Source: Sinomonas atrocyanea
GTDB lineage: Bacteria > Actinomycetota > Actinomycetes > Actinomycetales > Micrococcaceae
Direction: 5' to 3'
NCBI RefSeq assembly: GCF_030812675.1
Contig: NZ_JAUSTE010000005.1
Span: 186,001-250,000, forward strand
DNA: 64,000 nt
This document shows, piece after piece, positions 18,604 through 27,716 of the stretch. A program made the translations under genes and the position numbers. How positions within the stretch are numbered: the first letter of the stretch is position 1; every line of letters begins with the position of its first letter. The notes under the pieces were generated by a model. The model had not been told where the DNA came from and did no database searches. It was given only the letters and a program-made list of their open reading frames with translations.

Positions 18604-19488
18604 ATGGCCCCCATGAGTCCCGACGCACCGCGTCACGACGAGCTGCCGGCGCCCTACGGGAGTGGGCCGGCGCCCGCGCCCCGGACCGGACGCACGCGCA
18701 TCCACCACCTGGCGCAGGCCAAGGAGCGCGGAGAGCGCTTCGCGATGCTCACGGCCTACGACCAGTACACGGCGCGCATCTTCGACGAGGCCGGCATCGA
18801 GGTCCTGCTCGTGGGCGACTCCGCGGCGAACAACGTCTACGGGCACGAGACGTCCCTCCCCGTCACGGTGGACGAGCTGATCCCGCTCGCCCGCGCGGTC
18901 GCCGTCTCCGCCCCGCACGCCCTCGTCGTCGCCGACGTCCCGTTCGGCAGCTACGAGACCTCCCCCGCCCAAGCGGTCGCGACGGGCGTCCGCTTCCTCA
19001 AGGAGGGCCTCGCGCATGCGGTGAAGCTCGAGGGCGGCGCCTACTACGCGGACACCGTGCGGGCCATGGTCCAGGCGGGGATCCCTGTCATGGCGCACAT
19101 CGGCTTTACGCCCCAGAGCGAGCATGCGCTGGGCGGCTACCGGGTCCAGGGCAGGGGCGACGCCGCCGGCCGCCTCATCGAGGACGCCAAGGCACTCGAG
19201 GCGGCCGGCGCGTTCTGCGTCCTGATGGAGATGGTGCCCGCGGACGCGGCGGCGGCGGTAGACGCCGCCGTCGAGGTCCCGACCATCGGGATCGGCGCCG
19301 GCAGCGCCACGACCGGCCAGGTGCTCGTGTGGCAGGACATGGCGGGCCTGCGCGGCGGCCCGGGCACGCGCATCGCCAAGTTCGTCAAGCAGTACGCGGA
19401 CCTGCGCGGAACCCTCCTGGAGGCCGCGCGCGCGTACCGCGAGGACGTGCGGTCGGGGTCCTTCCCGGGCCCCGAGCACTCGTTCTGA
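18604..19488 (+). CDS. panB: 3-methyl-2-oxobutanoate hydroxymethyltransferase
   Basis: 294 residues. PanB adds a hydroxymethyl group from methylene-tetrahydrofolate to ketoisovalerate, giving ketopantoate for pantothenate and CoA. Family motifs: [25 protein letters not shown] (start of the TIM barrel), VKLEGG, and [15 protein letters not shown] variable N-terminal tail of about 35 residues precedes the barrel. ATG 18604 is preferred over 18598 because of the -10 spacing; both are in frame. Convergent with a 62-residue gene whose stop is only two bases away. Confidence 0.94.
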   Translation: MAPMSPDAPRHDELPAPYGSGPAPAPRTGRTRIHHLAQAKERGERFAMLTAYDQYTARIFDEAGIEVLLVGDSAANNVYGHETSLPVTVDELIPLARAVAVSAPHALVVADVPFGSYETSPAQAVATGVRFLKEGLAHAVKLEGGAYYADTVRAMVQAGIPVMAHIGFTPQSEHALGGYRVQGRGDAAGRLIEDAKALEAAGAFCVLMEMVPADAAAAVDAAVEVPTIGIGAGSATTGQVLVWQDMAGLRGGPGTRIAKFVKQYADLRGTLLEAARAYREDVRSGSFPGPEHSF

Positions 19489-19490
19489 GG

Positions 19491-19679
19491 TCAGTCCCGG
19501 TCGCTCCAGCCGTCGCCGTCGGCGTCCGAGGGATCCCAGGCACGGTTGCGCTCCTTGACCTTCTCGAGGGCCTTCTCGGCCTCCGCGCGCGTCTTGTAGG
19601 GCCCGATGAGCTGCGTCCAGTCGCTCTGGGCGTCTTCCTCGACCTCGTGCGTGCGGACGTTGTACCAGTACTCGACCAT
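19491..19679 (-). CDS. 62-residue SPOR-like mini-protein with a possible Ca-binding loop
   Basis: The body (residues 1-48) resembles the small actinobacterial SPOR-domain proteins: WYNVRTHEVEE, then GPYKTRAEAEKALEKVKER. There is no signal peptide or membrane anchor, so it acts in the cytoplasm if it acts alone. The tail reads DADGDGWSD (residues 52-60), which fits the calcium-binding loop DxDxDGxxD. A GGAG sequence precedes ATG 19679 closely. Conserved in actinobacteria as a gene of unknown role. Real SPOR domains bind denuded peptidoglycan; whether this one does is unclear. Confidence 0.8.
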   Translation of the reverse strand: MVEYWYNVRTHEVEEDAQSDWTQLIGPYKTRAEAEKALEKVKERNRAWDPSDADGDGWSDRD

Positions 19680-19732
19680 CTCCAGGCCCCTCCCGGGCCT
19701 CGGTCATGAAGCCCCACGCTGCGCTCGACTAG

Positions 19733-19738
19733 TACACT
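19733..19738 (+). promoter_or_regulatory. -10 element TACACT of map
   Basis: TACACT then the 6-base spacer CACCCT then ATG 19745; leaderless type. Confidence 0.55.
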
Positions 19739-19744
19739 CACCCT

Positions 19745-20623
19745 ATGCCTTCTACCCCCTCCACGGCACCTCTGGGCACGCTTGTCCGCGGCGCACTGAG
19801 CCCGGTCCGCCCGGTCCCGGCGTCGATCCCGCGCCCGGAGTACGCGTGGAAGAAGGCCCCCGAGAAGTACACGGGCTCCGACGTGCTCGCGCCCGAGCAG
19901 ATCGAGAAGGTGCGGGCGGCGGGCCGGATTGCAGCCCAGGCCATCGTGGAGGTCGGCACGCACATCCGTCCGGGTGTCACCACGGACGAGCTCGACCGCG
20001 TGGGCCACGAGTTCCTCCTCGACCACGGCGCGTACCCCTCGACCCTCGGCTACCGGGGCTTCCCGAAGTCCCTGTGCACGTCGGTCAACGAGGTCATCTG
20101 CCACGGGATCCCCGACTCGACCGTCCTGGCGGACGGGGACATCATCAACATCGACATCACCGCCTTCAAGGACGGCGTCCACGGGGACACGAACTTCACG
20201 TTCCTCGTCGGGGACGTGGACCAGGAGTCGAGGCTGCTCGTGGAGCGGACGCAGGAGTCCCTCCGCCGGGGCATCAAGGCCGTCGCCCCGGGCCGCGAGA
20301 TCAACGTGATCGGCAGGGCCATCAGCGCCTATGCGAAGCGCTTCGGCTACGGGGTGGTGCGGGACTTCACCGGCCACGGCGTGGGCGAGGCCTTCCACTC
20401 GGGGCTCATCATCCCGCACTACGACGCCGCCCCCGCCTACGGCACCATCATGGAGCCGGGGATGGTGTTCACGATCGAGCCGATGCTGACGCTCGGCGGG
20501 ATCGAGTGGGACATGTGGGAGGACGACTGGACCGTCGTCACCCGCGACCGGAAGCGCACTGCCCAGTTCGAGCACACCCTCGTCGTCACCGATTCCGGCG
20601 CCGAGGTCCTCACGGTTCCCTGA
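19745..20623 (+). CDS. map: methionine aminopeptidase type I
   Basis: 292 residues; removes the initiator methionine from nascent proteins using two divalent metals. The pita-bread fold starts at about residue 40 ([19 protein letters not shown]). Metal ligands occur in [17 protein letters not shown] (two Asp), [11 protein letters not shown] (His), MVFTIEPML (Glu) and AQFEHTL (Glu). The N-terminal 40 residues contain PRPEYAWKK, an SH3-binding-like extension typical of actinobacterial type Ic enzymes. ppgK follows 41 bases later on the same strand. Confidence 0.95.
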   Translation: MPSTPSTAPLGTLVRGALSPVRPVPASIPRPEYAWKKAPEKYTGSDVLAPEQIEKVRAAGRIAAQAIVEVGTHIRPGVTTDELDRVGHEFLLDHGAYPSTLGYRGFPKSLCTSVNEVICHGIPDSTVLADGDIINIDITAFKDGVHGDTNFTFLVGDVDQESRLLVERTQESLRRGIKAVAPGREINVIGRAISAYAKRFGYGVVRDFTGHGVGEAFHSGLIIPHYDAAPAYGTIMEPGMVFTIEPMLTLGGIEWDMWEDDWTVVTRDRKRTAQFEHTLVVTDSGAEVLTVP

Positions 20624-20664
20624 ACCACCCCTCCCCCACACGACCCGCGAGAGGCAGGCCGCGC

Positions 20665-21468
20665 ATGGCAAAGAGCGAGAAGAAGAAGAAGTCCCGGGCA
20701 ACCGCGATCGGCATCGACATCGGCGGCACGGGGATCAAGGGGGGAATCGTCGACCTCGCCAAGGGCAAGCTCGTCGGGGACCGCATCCGCGTCGACACCC
20801 CGCAGCCCTCCACTCCGGCGGCCGTGGCCGCCGTGGTCGCCCAGATCGTCGACGAGCTCGGCAGTCGGGAGGAGGCGCCCGACGCCGACAGCCCGGTGGG
20901 CGTCGCGTTCCCCGCCATCATCCAGCACGGCGTGGCCCGCTCCGCCGCGAACGTGGACAAGTCGTGGATCGACTTCGAGGTGGACAAGGCCTTCACCGAC
21001 AAGCTCGGCCGGCCCGTCGAGGTGGTCAACGACGCGGACGCCGCAGGCCTCGCCGAAGTGCGCTTCGGCGCAGGCAAGGGCATCGACGGGACCGTCCTCG
21101 TCATCACCCTCGGCACGGGTATCGGGTCGGCCTTCGTGTTCGATGGGCGCCTGGTCCCCAACGCCGAGCTCGGCCACCTCGAGATCGACGGCCACGACGC
21201 GGAGACGCGCGCCTCGGCTGTGGCGCGCGAGCGGGACGGGCTCAGCTGGGAAGACTACTCCGTGCGGCTCCAGCGCTACTTCGAGCACGTGGAGTTCCTC
21301 TTCTCGCCCGAGCTGTTCATCGTGGGCGGCGGCATCTCCAAGCGTGCCGACGAGTACCTGCCGCTGCTGAAGCTGCGCACCCCGATCATCCCCGCCAAGC
21401 TCAAGAACGAGGCCGGGATCGTCGGGGCTGCGCTCCAGGTCGCGATCCACCACAAGCTCGCGAAGTAG
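20665..21468 (+). CDS. ppgK: polyphosphate glucokinase
   Basis: 267 residues of the ROK/ASKHA fold. It phosphorylates glucose with inorganic polyphosphate (and usually ATP). Seen: phosphate-1 loop GIDIGGTGIKGGIVDL (about 13-28), catalytic Asp in VNDADAAGLAEVRFG, phosphate-2 GTGIGSAFVFDG and the adenosine motif FIVGGGISKRADEYLPLL. It lacks the CxCGxxGC zinc motif of the ATP-glucokinase at 60.7-61.7 kb, as expected for PPGK. A Lys/Arg-rich start (MAKSEKKKKSR) is usual. GAGAGG lies upstream of ATG 20665. The window thus encodes two glucose kinases with different phosphate donors. Confidence 0.94.
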   Translation: MAKSEKKKKSRATAIGIDIGGTGIKGGIVDLAKGKLVGDRIRVDTPQPSTPAAVAAVVAQIVDELGSREEAPDADSPVGVAFPAIIQHGVARSAANVDKSWIDFEVDKAFTDKLGRPVEVVNDADAAGLAEVRFGAGKGIDGTVLVITLGTGIGSAFVFDGRLVPNAELGHLEIDGHDAETRASAVARERDGLSWEDYSVRLQRYFEHVEFLFSPELFIVGGGISKRADEYLPLLKLRTPIIPAKLKNEAGIVGAALQVAIHHKLAK

Positions 21469-21491
21469 TCCACCCGCTCTCCAGCGGACGA

Positions 21492-21532
21492 CGGCGAGGG
21501 GCCCCGGACAGCACGTCCGGGGCCCCTCGCCG
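21492..21532. terminator. bidirectional terminator between ppgK and nrdR
   Basis: An 18-bp perfect stem (21492-21509 with 21515-21532) around a 5-base AGCAC loop, in the middle of two converging genes. One of the strongest hairpins in the window. Confidence 0.85.
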
Positions 21533-21556
21533 TGGTCGCCGCAGCGCGGCCGTGCC

Positions 21557-22030
21557 TCAGCCGGCGGCCGACTCGGGCGCGCCCTCCCGCTCGGAGCGGA
21601 GCACGCTGATGGCGGCCTCGAAGTCGGCGAGCGACTCGAAGTCCTGGTAGACGCTCGCGAAGCGCAGGTACGCCACCTGGTCGAGCCTCTTGAGCGGGCC
21701 GAGGATCGCCAGGCCGATCTCGTGCGCCCGGATCTCGGCGGAGCCCGCCGCGCGGATGGTCTCCTCGACCTCCTGGGCCAGGAGCGCGAGGTCGTCGTCC
21801 GTCACGGGGCGGCCCTGGCACGCCTTGCGGACGCCGTTGATGACCTTGGACCGGCTGAACGGCTCCCCCGCGCCGGAGCGCTTGAGCACGGTCAGGCTTG
21901 TGGTCTCGAGGGTCGTGAACCGCCGGCCGCACTCGGGGCACTGGCGCCGGCGGCGGATGGCCGAGCCGTCGTCCTGGAGGCGGCTGTCGACGACGCGGGA
22001 ATCGGGATTGCGGCAGAACGGGCAGTACAC
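21557..22030 (-). CDS. nrdR: transcriptional repressor NrdR
   Basis: 157 residues. NrdR senses ATP/dATP through an ATP-cone and represses ribonucleotide reductase genes. The zinc ribbon uses Cys3, Cys6, Cys31 and Cys34 (MYCPFC, CPEC) and the ATP-cone follows (about 46-136). Start: GTG 22030 gives the family-typical MYCPFCR; an in-frame ATG at 22039 would add three unusual residues, and TAGGAT ends exactly 7 bases before the GTG. Tandem NrdR-like boxes upstream suggest autoregulation. No reductase gene is in the window, so targets lie elsewhere. Confidence 0.95.
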   Translation of the reverse strand: MYCPFCRNPDSRVVDSRLQDDGSAIRRRRQCPECGRRFTTLETTSLTVLKRSGAGEPFSRSKVINGVRKACQGRPVTDDDLALLAQEVEETIRAAGSAEIRAHEIGLAILGPLKRLDQVAYLRFASVYQDFESLADFEAAISVLRSEREGAPESAAG

Positions 22031-22037
22031 GCAGTCC

Positions 22038-22043
22038 ATCCTA
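22038..22043 (-). promoter_or_regulatory. -10 element TAGGAT of nrdR
   Basis: TAGGAT, 7-base spacer, GTG 22030. A TTGTGG -35 candidate (22062-22067) lies 18 bases further upstream. Confidence 0.6.
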
Positions 22044-22075
22044 CTGAGCGCCGGGGCGCTCCCACAAGGCGCGAC

Positions 22076-22110
22076 CACAACATGTAGTGCCGCTGACACT
22101 ACGTGTTGGG
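22076..22110 (-). promoter_or_regulatory. tandem NrdR-like boxes upstream of nrdR
   Basis: On the plus strand, CACAACATGTAGTG (22076-22089) matches the NrdR box core CACwATATATwGTG at 12 of 14 positions; CACTACGTGTTGGG (22097-22110) matches at 10. They start 21 bp apart, two helical turns, just upstream of the proposed -35. NrdR sites normally come in such pairs. Binding is inferred. Confidence 0.6.
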
Positions 22111-22140
22111 GATGTGAAGGCGTCTGCCGCGGTCCGGGCG

Positions 22141-23523
22141 TCAGGCGCCGGCGAACCGCGCGTCGACCGCGTCGCCGTGCGCCGGGAGGTCCTCGGCATC
22201 GGAGAGGCTGCGGATGTGCGCGGAGACGCCCCTGAGGGCCGCCTCGGAGTAGTCCACCACCTGGATCGCACGCAGGAACGTCGTGACGTTCAGCCCCGAC
22301 GAGAACGCCGCCGTGCCGGAGGTCGGCAGGACGTGGTTGGATCCGGCGCAGTAGTCGCCCAGGCTCACCGGGCTGTAGTCGCCGACGAACACGGCGCCGG
22401 CGTTGCGGATGCGGGCGGCGACGGCGGCCGCGTCGGCCGTCATGATCTCGAGGTGCTCGGCCGCGTACGCGTCGCAGACGGCGATCCCGGCCTCGAGGTC
22501 GTCGACGAGCACGACGCCGGACTGCTCGCCGGAGAGCGCCTTGAGGACACGGTCGCGGTGCTTGGTGCTCACGGCGAGGACCGCGAGCTGGTCCCGCACG
22601 CGGTCCGCCAGCTCCGGCGAGTCCGTGATGAGGACGCTGCCGGCCCGGGGGTCGTGCTCGGCCTGGCTGATGAGGTCCGCCGCGACGAGTTCCGGGCGAG
22701 CCCCGGCGTCGGCGAGGATGGCAATCTCGGTGGGGCCGGCCTCCGCGTCGATGCCGACGACGCCCTTGACGAGCCGCTTGGCGGTGGCCACGAAGATGTT
22801 GCCCGGCCCGGTCACGACGTCGGCGGGCTCGATCGCGGGCAGTGCCCCGGCGCCGTCGCGCGCGCCTCCCGTGCCCGCGGGGATCCCGTAGGCGAACGAG
22901 ACGATCGCCTGCGCGCCGCCGATCGCGTACACCTCGTCGATGTCCAGCAGGGCCGCGGCGGCGAGGATGGTCGGGTGGGGCAGGCCCCCGTTCTCCTTCT
23001 GGGGCGGGGACGCGAGCGCGATCGAGCCGACGCCGGCCGCCTGGGCCGGCACCACATTCATGACCACGCTCGAGGGGTAGACCGCGAGGCCGCCCGGGAC
23101 GTAGAGGCCCACCCGGTTCACCGGCACCCAGCGCTGGGTGACCGACGCGCCGTCGGCCGGGTGCACGGTGACGTCGGCGGGGACCTGCGCGGCCGCGAAC
23201 GCCCGGGCGCGCGCGATCGACTCCTCGAGGGCGGCGCGAACGCTGGGATCGAGCCCCTCGAGGGCGGCGGAGATGGCCTCGGAGGGGACGCGCGGGTGGC
23301 GCTGCTCGACGCCGTCGAACTTCGCGGCCAGGTCGGAGAGCGCCGCGAAGCCGCGGGACCGCACCTCGGCGATGATCCCGCGCACGGTGTCCTCCACGCC
23401 CGAGCCGTTGCCTGCCGCCAGGCGCGGGACCGCTGCCTTCAGCTCCGCGGGGCCGAGGGCATGTCCCCGCAGGTCGACGGTGCGGAAGGCGGGCGAGGCG
23501 GGAGTGGGGGCGGCGGAAGTCAC
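22141..23523 (-). CDS. hisD: histidinol dehydrogenase
   Basis: 460 residues; catalyses the last two steps of histidine synthesis, histidinol to histidine with two NAD+ and zinc. Family segments: [32 protein letters not shown], the zinc/substrate region [15 protein letters not shown], and the active-site stretch [10 protein letters not shown]-terminal [20 protein letters not shown] completes the signature. GTG 23523 follows TAGACT by 6 bases. No other his gene is adjacent within the window; it is followed by nrdR across a 110-base gap carrying the NrdR boxes. Confidence 0.96.
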   Translation of the reverse strand: MTSAAPTPASPAFRTVDLRGHALGPAELKAAVPRLAAGNGSGVEDTVRGIIAEVRSRGFAALSDLAAKFDGVEQRHPRVPSEAISAALEGLDPSVRAALEESIARARAFAAAQVPADVTVHPADGASVTQRWVPVNRVGLYVPGGLAVYPSSVVMNVVPAQAAGVGSIALASPPQKENGGLPHPTILAAAALLDIDEVYAIGGAQAIVSFAYGIPAGTGGARDGAGALPAIEPADVVTGPGNIFVATAKRLVKGVVGIDAEAGPTEIAILADAGARPELVAADLISQAEHDPRAGSVLITDSPELADRVRDQLAVLAVSTKHRDRVLKALSGEQSGVVLVDDLEAGIAVCDAYAAEHLEIMTADAAAVAARIRNAGAVFVGDYSPVSLGDYCAGSNHVLPTSGTAAFSSGLNVTTFLRAIQVVDYSEAALRGVSAHIRSLSDAEDLPAHGDAVDARFAGA

Positions 23524-23529
23524 CGCCCC

Positions 23530-23535
23530 AGTCTA
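23530..23535 (-). promoter_or_regulatory. -10 element TAGACT of hisD
   Basis: TAGACT, spacer GGGGCG, GTG 23523. It lies within the six bases separating hisD from the stop of the upstream membrane-protein gene, so hisD has its own start site inside the gene cluster. Confidence 0.6.
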
Positions 23536-24096
23536 CCGGCGGCGCCCCGGCCGCTGCGCGGCCGCCGAGTCCGCTCCGTCGCGGGGCGGGACCCACCACA
23601 GGGTGGTGAAGGCGAGCACCGCGAGGGCGACGACGGCGGGCCAGACCGCGAGGGCGCTGAGGGCCTGCAGCCCGAACGCCGACTCGGCGACCGAGGGGCT
23701 GACCCCGCGGGCCCCGAGCACGTGGCCGAGTCCCACGCCGGTCCCCCAGGCGGCGAGCGTGCCGAGCGTGCTCCCCGCCAGGGCGGACAGGCCCCGGTTC
23801 GGCAGGCCGGGCCGGCGGCGGCTGGCCGCGAGCGCGACGGTGATCGAGAGTGCGGCGGCCAGGCCGAGGGCGCTGAAGAGGAGGTCCCGCTCGTCCCAGG
23901 TCTGGTAGTCGGTCCCGGCGCCGTAGAACAGGCCGCCGGGCGCCGCGGCGATCCAGACGGTGCCCAGCACCAGGCCGCCCAGCAGCGGATACACGCACCA
24001 GCGCACGAGGGACATCCGCTCCCGCCGGTCGGCGCGCTGCGCGTCCTGGGCCGCGGGCGTGCCGGGGTCCGCGCGCGCCTCTCCCGCCTCAGGCAT
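23533..24096 (-). CDS. hypothetical membrane protein between dnaE and hisD
   Basis: 187 residues with about four transmembrane segments (about 31-50, 70-88, 100-125 and 137-165) and hydrophilic ends; the N-terminal 28 residues are charged and an internal Met28 begins [14 protein letters not shown]. No family with known function is recognised. Its start overlaps the dnaE stop by 8 bases, so translation is likely coupled to dnaE. Codon use is like its neighbours. Confidence 0.75.
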   Translation of the reverse strand: MPEAGEARADPGTPAAQDAQRADRRERMSLVRWCVYPLLGGLVLGTVWIAAAPGGLFYGAGTDYQTWDERDLLFSALGLAAALSITVALAASRRRPGLPNRGLSALAGSTLGTLAAWGTGVGLGHVLGARGVSPSVAESAFGLQALSALAVWPAVVALAVLAFTTLWWVPPRDGADSAAAQRPGRRR

Positions 24097-27000
24097 CGAG
24101 GCAGGCCGGGCCGAGGAGGACCTTGAGGTCTCCGAACAGGGCGGGGTTGGGGTTGACCCGCAGGTGGACGCCGAGCCGCATCACCTCGATGCTGCGCGTG
24201 CCCTGGAGCCGGAGCTGGACCTCGTTGTGGCCGGGATGCGTCTTGAGGACGTCGCCGAGCTGGGTCACCACGCGTTCGGTCGCCTTGTGGGTGGGCATGC
24301 TGATGACCACCGGTCCGCCCGTGGCGTCCGAGAGGTCCGGGACCGTGAGCTCCATGGCGTTGAGCGCCACGTTGCCGTCGTCGCGGCGCTGGAGCCTTCC
24401 CTTGACGACGACGATGAGGTCCTCGGCGAGGATCGAGGAGATCGGGCCGTAGACCTGGCCGAAGAACATCACCTCGATTGACGCCCCCAGGTCCTCGATC
24501 TCGGCGCGGGCGTAGGCGTTGCCGCTGGCCTTGGCGATGCGGCGGGACAGGGACGTGATCATGCCGGCGATGGTCACGATCGACCCGTCGGCCGGGCCCT
24601 CGTCCGCGATCAGGGCGTTGATCCCGGTCTCGGCGTGCTGCGCGAGCACGCCCTCCAGGCCCTGGAGCGGGTGGTCGGATACGTAGAGGCCGAGCATGTC
24701 GCGCTCGAAGGCGAGCTTGTCCTTCTTCTCCCACTCGGGCAGGTCGGGGATCTCGACGGCGAGGCCGGCCGCCCCGCCGCCCTCGGCGTCGCCGAAGGCG
24801 CTGAAGAGGTCGAACTGGTTGTTCGCCTCGTTGCGCTTGAGCGTGATGACGGCGTCCACCGCCTCCTCGTGGATCATGGCGAGGGAGCGCCGTGGGTGGC
24901 CGAGCGAGTCGAACGCGCCGGCCTTGACGAGGGATTCGATGGTGCGCTTGTTGCACACCACGGCGGGGACCTTGGTGAGGAAGTCGGAGAATCCGGTGAA
25001 GGCGCCCTTCTCCTCCCGTGCGGCGACCATCGCATGGACCACGTTGGCCCCGACGTTGCGGACGGCGCCCATGCCGAAGCGGATGTCCTTGCCCACCGGG
25101 GTGAAGTTCAGCGACGACTCGTTCACGTCCGGCGGCAGGACGGTGATGCCCATGTGCCGGCACTCGTTCAGGTACATGGCCGACTTGTCCTTGTCGTCGC
25201 CGACGGACGTCAGGAGTGCGGCCATGTACTCGGCGGGGAAGTGCGCCTTGAGGTAGGCGGTCCAGTAGGACACGACGCCGTACGCGGCCGAGTGCGCCTT
25301 GTTGAAGGCGTAGTCCGAGAAGGGCAGCAGGATGTCCCAGAGGGCCTTGACCGCCTCGTCGGAGAAGCCGCGCTCGCGCATGCCGCCGGAGAAGCCCGCG
25401 AACTGCTTGTCCAGCTCCGACTTCTTCTTCTTTCCCATGGCACGGCGGAGGATGTCCGCCTGTCCGAGCGAGTAGCCGGCCACCTTCTGGGCGATGGCCA
25501 TGACCTGCTCCTGGTAGACGATCAGGCCAAAGGTCGTGTCGAGGATGTCCTTGAGGGGTTCCTCGAGCTCGGGGTGGATCGGGGTGATCTCCTGCAGCCC
25601 GTTCTTGCGCAGCGCGTAGTTGGTGTGCGCGTTGGCGCCCATCGGTCCGGGCCGGTAGAGGGCCAGGACGGCGGAGATGTCCTCGAAGTTGTCCGGGCGC
25701 ATGAGCTTCAGGAGCGAGCGCATGGGGCCGCCGTCGAGCTGGAACACCCCGAGGGTGTCGCCGCGGGCCAGGAGCTCGTAGGAGGCCGCGTCGTCGAGCT
25801 CGAGGCGCTCGAGGTCCAGGTCGATGCCCTGGTTGAGCTTGATGTTGTCTAGGGCGTCCGTGATGATCGTCAGGTTCCTCAGGCCGAGGAAGTCCATCTT
25901 GATCAGGCCCAGGCCCTCGCAGGTCGGGTAGTCGAACTGCGTGATGACCTGGCCGTCCTGCTCGCGGCGCATGATCGGCACGATGTCGATGAGCGGGTGC
26001 GAGGACATGATGACGCCGGCCGCGTGGACGCCCCACTGGCGCTTGAGCCCCTCGAGGCCGGTCGCGGTCTCGAAGACGCGCTGGGCGTCGGGGTCGGTGC
26101 GCAGCAGCTCGCGCATCTCCTCGGCCTCGCCGTAGCGCTTGGCCTCGGGGTTGTGGATGTCCGCGAGGGGCATGCCCTTGCCCATGACGTCCGGCGGCAT
26201 GGCCTTGGTGAGGCGCTCCCCCACCGAGAACGGGTAGCCGAGCACGCGGGAGGAGTCCTTGAGGGCCTGCTTGGCCTTGATCGTGCCGTAGGTGACGATC
26301 ATCGCGACACGGTCGTCGCCGTACTTCTCGGTGACGTACTTGATGACTTCCGAGCGGCGCCGGTCATCGAAGTCGACGTCGAAGTCGGGCATCGAGACGC
26401 GGTCCGGGTTGAGGAAGCGCTCGAAGATCAGCCCGTGGTCCAGCGGATTCAGGTCGGTGATGCGCATGGCGTAGGCGGCCATGGAGCCGGCGCCGGAGCC
26501 GCGGCCCGGTCCGACGCGGATGCCATTGTCCTTGGCCCAGTTGATGAAGTCCGCGACGACGAGGAAGTAGCCCGGGAAGCCCATCTGGGTGATGATCCCG
26601 ATCTCGTACTCGGCCTGCTTCCGGACGGCGTCCGGGATGCCGGCGGGGAAGCGGTAGTGGAGGCCGCGCTCGACCTCCTTGACGAACCAGGACTCCTCGT
26701 TCTCCCCCTCCGGGCAGGGGAAGCGGGGCATGTAGCTGGCCTTGGTGTTGAATTCGACGTCGCACCGCTCGGCGATGAGCAGGGTGTTGTCGCAGGCCTG
26801 GGGGTGGTCGCCGAAGATCGCGCGCATCTCGTCCGGGGACTTGAGGTAGAACTCGTCCGCGTCGAACTTGAACCGCTTGGGGTCGGCGAGCGTCGAGCCC
26901 GACTGGACGCACAGGAGCGCGGCGTGGCTCGAGGCGTCCTCGGCGTGGGTGTAGTGCAGGTCATTGGTGGCGACGAGCGGGAGCCCGAGGTCCTTGGCGA

Positions 27001-27622
27001 GGCGGTACAGCTCGGCCTGGACGTTGCGCTCGATGTCGAGGCCGTGGTCCATGACCTCGCAGAAGAAGTTGTCGGCCCCGAAGATGTCGCGGAACTCGGA
27101 GGCCGCCTCGCGCGCCTCCTTGTAGAGGCCGAGGCGCAGCTTCGTCTGGACCTCCCCGGAGGGGCACCCGGTGGTCGCGATGATGCCCTTGCCGTAGGTC
27201 TGCAGGAGGTCGCGGTCCATGCGGGGCTTGTAGAGGTAGCCCTCGAGGGACGCCAGCGAGGACATCCGGAAGAGGTTGTGCATGCCCTGGGTGTTCTCGG
27301 CCCACATCGTCATGTGGGTGTAGGCGCCGGCGCCGGAGACGTCGTCGCGGCCGCCCTCGCCCCAGCGGACACGGGTCTTGTCCTGCCGCGCGGTGCCGGG
27401 CGTGAGGTAGGCCTCCACCCCGATCACCGGCTTGATCCCTGCGTCCGTGGCCTTCTTCCAGAAGTCGAACGCGCCGAACACGAAGCCGTGGTCGGTGGTG
27501 GCGAGCGCATTCATGCCGAGCTCCTCGGCATGGCTGAACAGGTCCCCGAGCCGCGCCGCGCCGTCGAGCATCGAGTACTCGGTGTGGTTGTGGAGATGGA
27601 CGAACGAACTGCTGGAGGTCAC
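24089..27622 (-). CDS. dnaE: DNA polymerase III alpha subunit
   Basis: 1177 residues, the replicative polymerase DnaE1 type. N-terminal PHP domain (FVHLHNHTEYSMLDG, TTDHGFVFG) with metal-binding histidines kept, which in actinobacteria gives proofreading. The palm contains the catalytic acidic motif PDFDVDFDD; the tandem helix-hairpin-helix and OB-fold (about 1000-1090) follow. GTG 27622 is preceded by TAGACT at 6 bases, giving a leaderless message. It sits between an rluA-family gene and the hisD region on the same strand. Confidence 0.96.
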   Translation of the reverse strand: MTSSSSFVHLHNHTEYSMLDGAARLGDLFSHAEELGMNALATTDHGFVFGAFDFWKKATDAGIKPVIGVEAYLTPGTARQDKTRVRWGEGGRDDVSGAGAYTHMTMWAENTQGMHNLFRMSSLASLEGYLYKPRMDRDLLQTYGKGIIATTGCPSGEVQTKLRLGLYKEAREAASEFRDIFGADNFFCEVMDHGLDIERNVQAELYRLAKDLGLPLVATNDLHYTHAEDASSHAALLCVQSGSTLADPKRFKFDADEFYLKSPDEMRAIFGDHPQACDNTLLIAERCDVEFNTKASYMPRFPCPEGENEESWFVKEVERGLHYRFPAGIPDAVRKQAEYEIGIITQMGFPGYFLVVADFINWAKDNGIRVGPGRGSGAGSMAAYAMRITDLNPLDHGLIFERFLNPDRVSMPDFDVDFDDRRRSEVIKYVTEKYGDDRVAMIVTYGTIKAKQALKDSSRVLGYPFSVGERLTKAMPPDVMGKGMPLADIHNPEAKRYGEAEEMRELLRTDPDAQRVFETATGLEGLKRQWGVHAAGVIMSSHPLIDIVPIMRREQDGQVITQFDYPTCEGLGLIKMDFLGLRNLTIITDALDNIKLNQGIDLDLERLELDDAASYELLARGDTLGVFQLDGGPMRSLLKLMRPDNFEDISAVLALYRPGPMGANAHTNYALRKNGLQEITPIHPELEEPLKDILDTTFGLIVYQEQVMAIAQKVAGYSLGQADILRRAMGKKKKSELDKQFAGFSGGMRERGFSDEAVKALWDILLPFSDYAFNKAHSAAYGVVSYWTAYLKAHFPAEYMAALLTSVGDDKDKSAMYLNECRHMGITVLPPDVNESSLNFTPVGKDIRFGMGAVRNVGANVVHAMVAAREEKGAFTGFSDFLTKVPAVVCNKRTIESLVKAGAFDSLGHPRRSLAMIHEEAVDAVITLKRNEANNQFDLFSAFGDAEGGGAAGLAVEIPDLPEWEKKDKLAFERDMLGLYVSDHPLQGLEGVLAQHAETGINALIADEGPADGSIVTIAGMITSLSRRIAKASGNAYARAEIEDLGASIEVMFFGQVYGPISSILAEDLIVVVKGRLQRRDDGNVALNAMELTVPDLSDATGGPVVISMPTHKATERVVTQLGDVLKTHPGHNEVQLRLQGTRSIEVMRLGVHLRVNPNPALFGDLKVLLGPACLDA

Positions 27623-27628
27623 CGACCC

Positions 27629-27634
27629 AGTCTA
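27629..27634 (-). promoter_or_regulatory. -10 element TAGACT of dnaE
   Basis: TAGACT, spacer GGGTCG, GTG 27622, inside the 94-base gap after the rluA-family gene. Confidence 0.6.
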
Positions 27635-27716
27635 GGCGTCGCCGCCGGCAGCTCGGCGGAGGCACGACGGCGTCCTCCGGGCTGCGGACCCGGCGCGCCG
27701 CGGCGTGGGGCGCAGC

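Noticed and set aside
22031-22039. ATG 22039 as the nrdR start
   Set aside because: It sits within the promoter region (its A and T belong to TAGGAT) and adds residues before the conserved MYCPFC.
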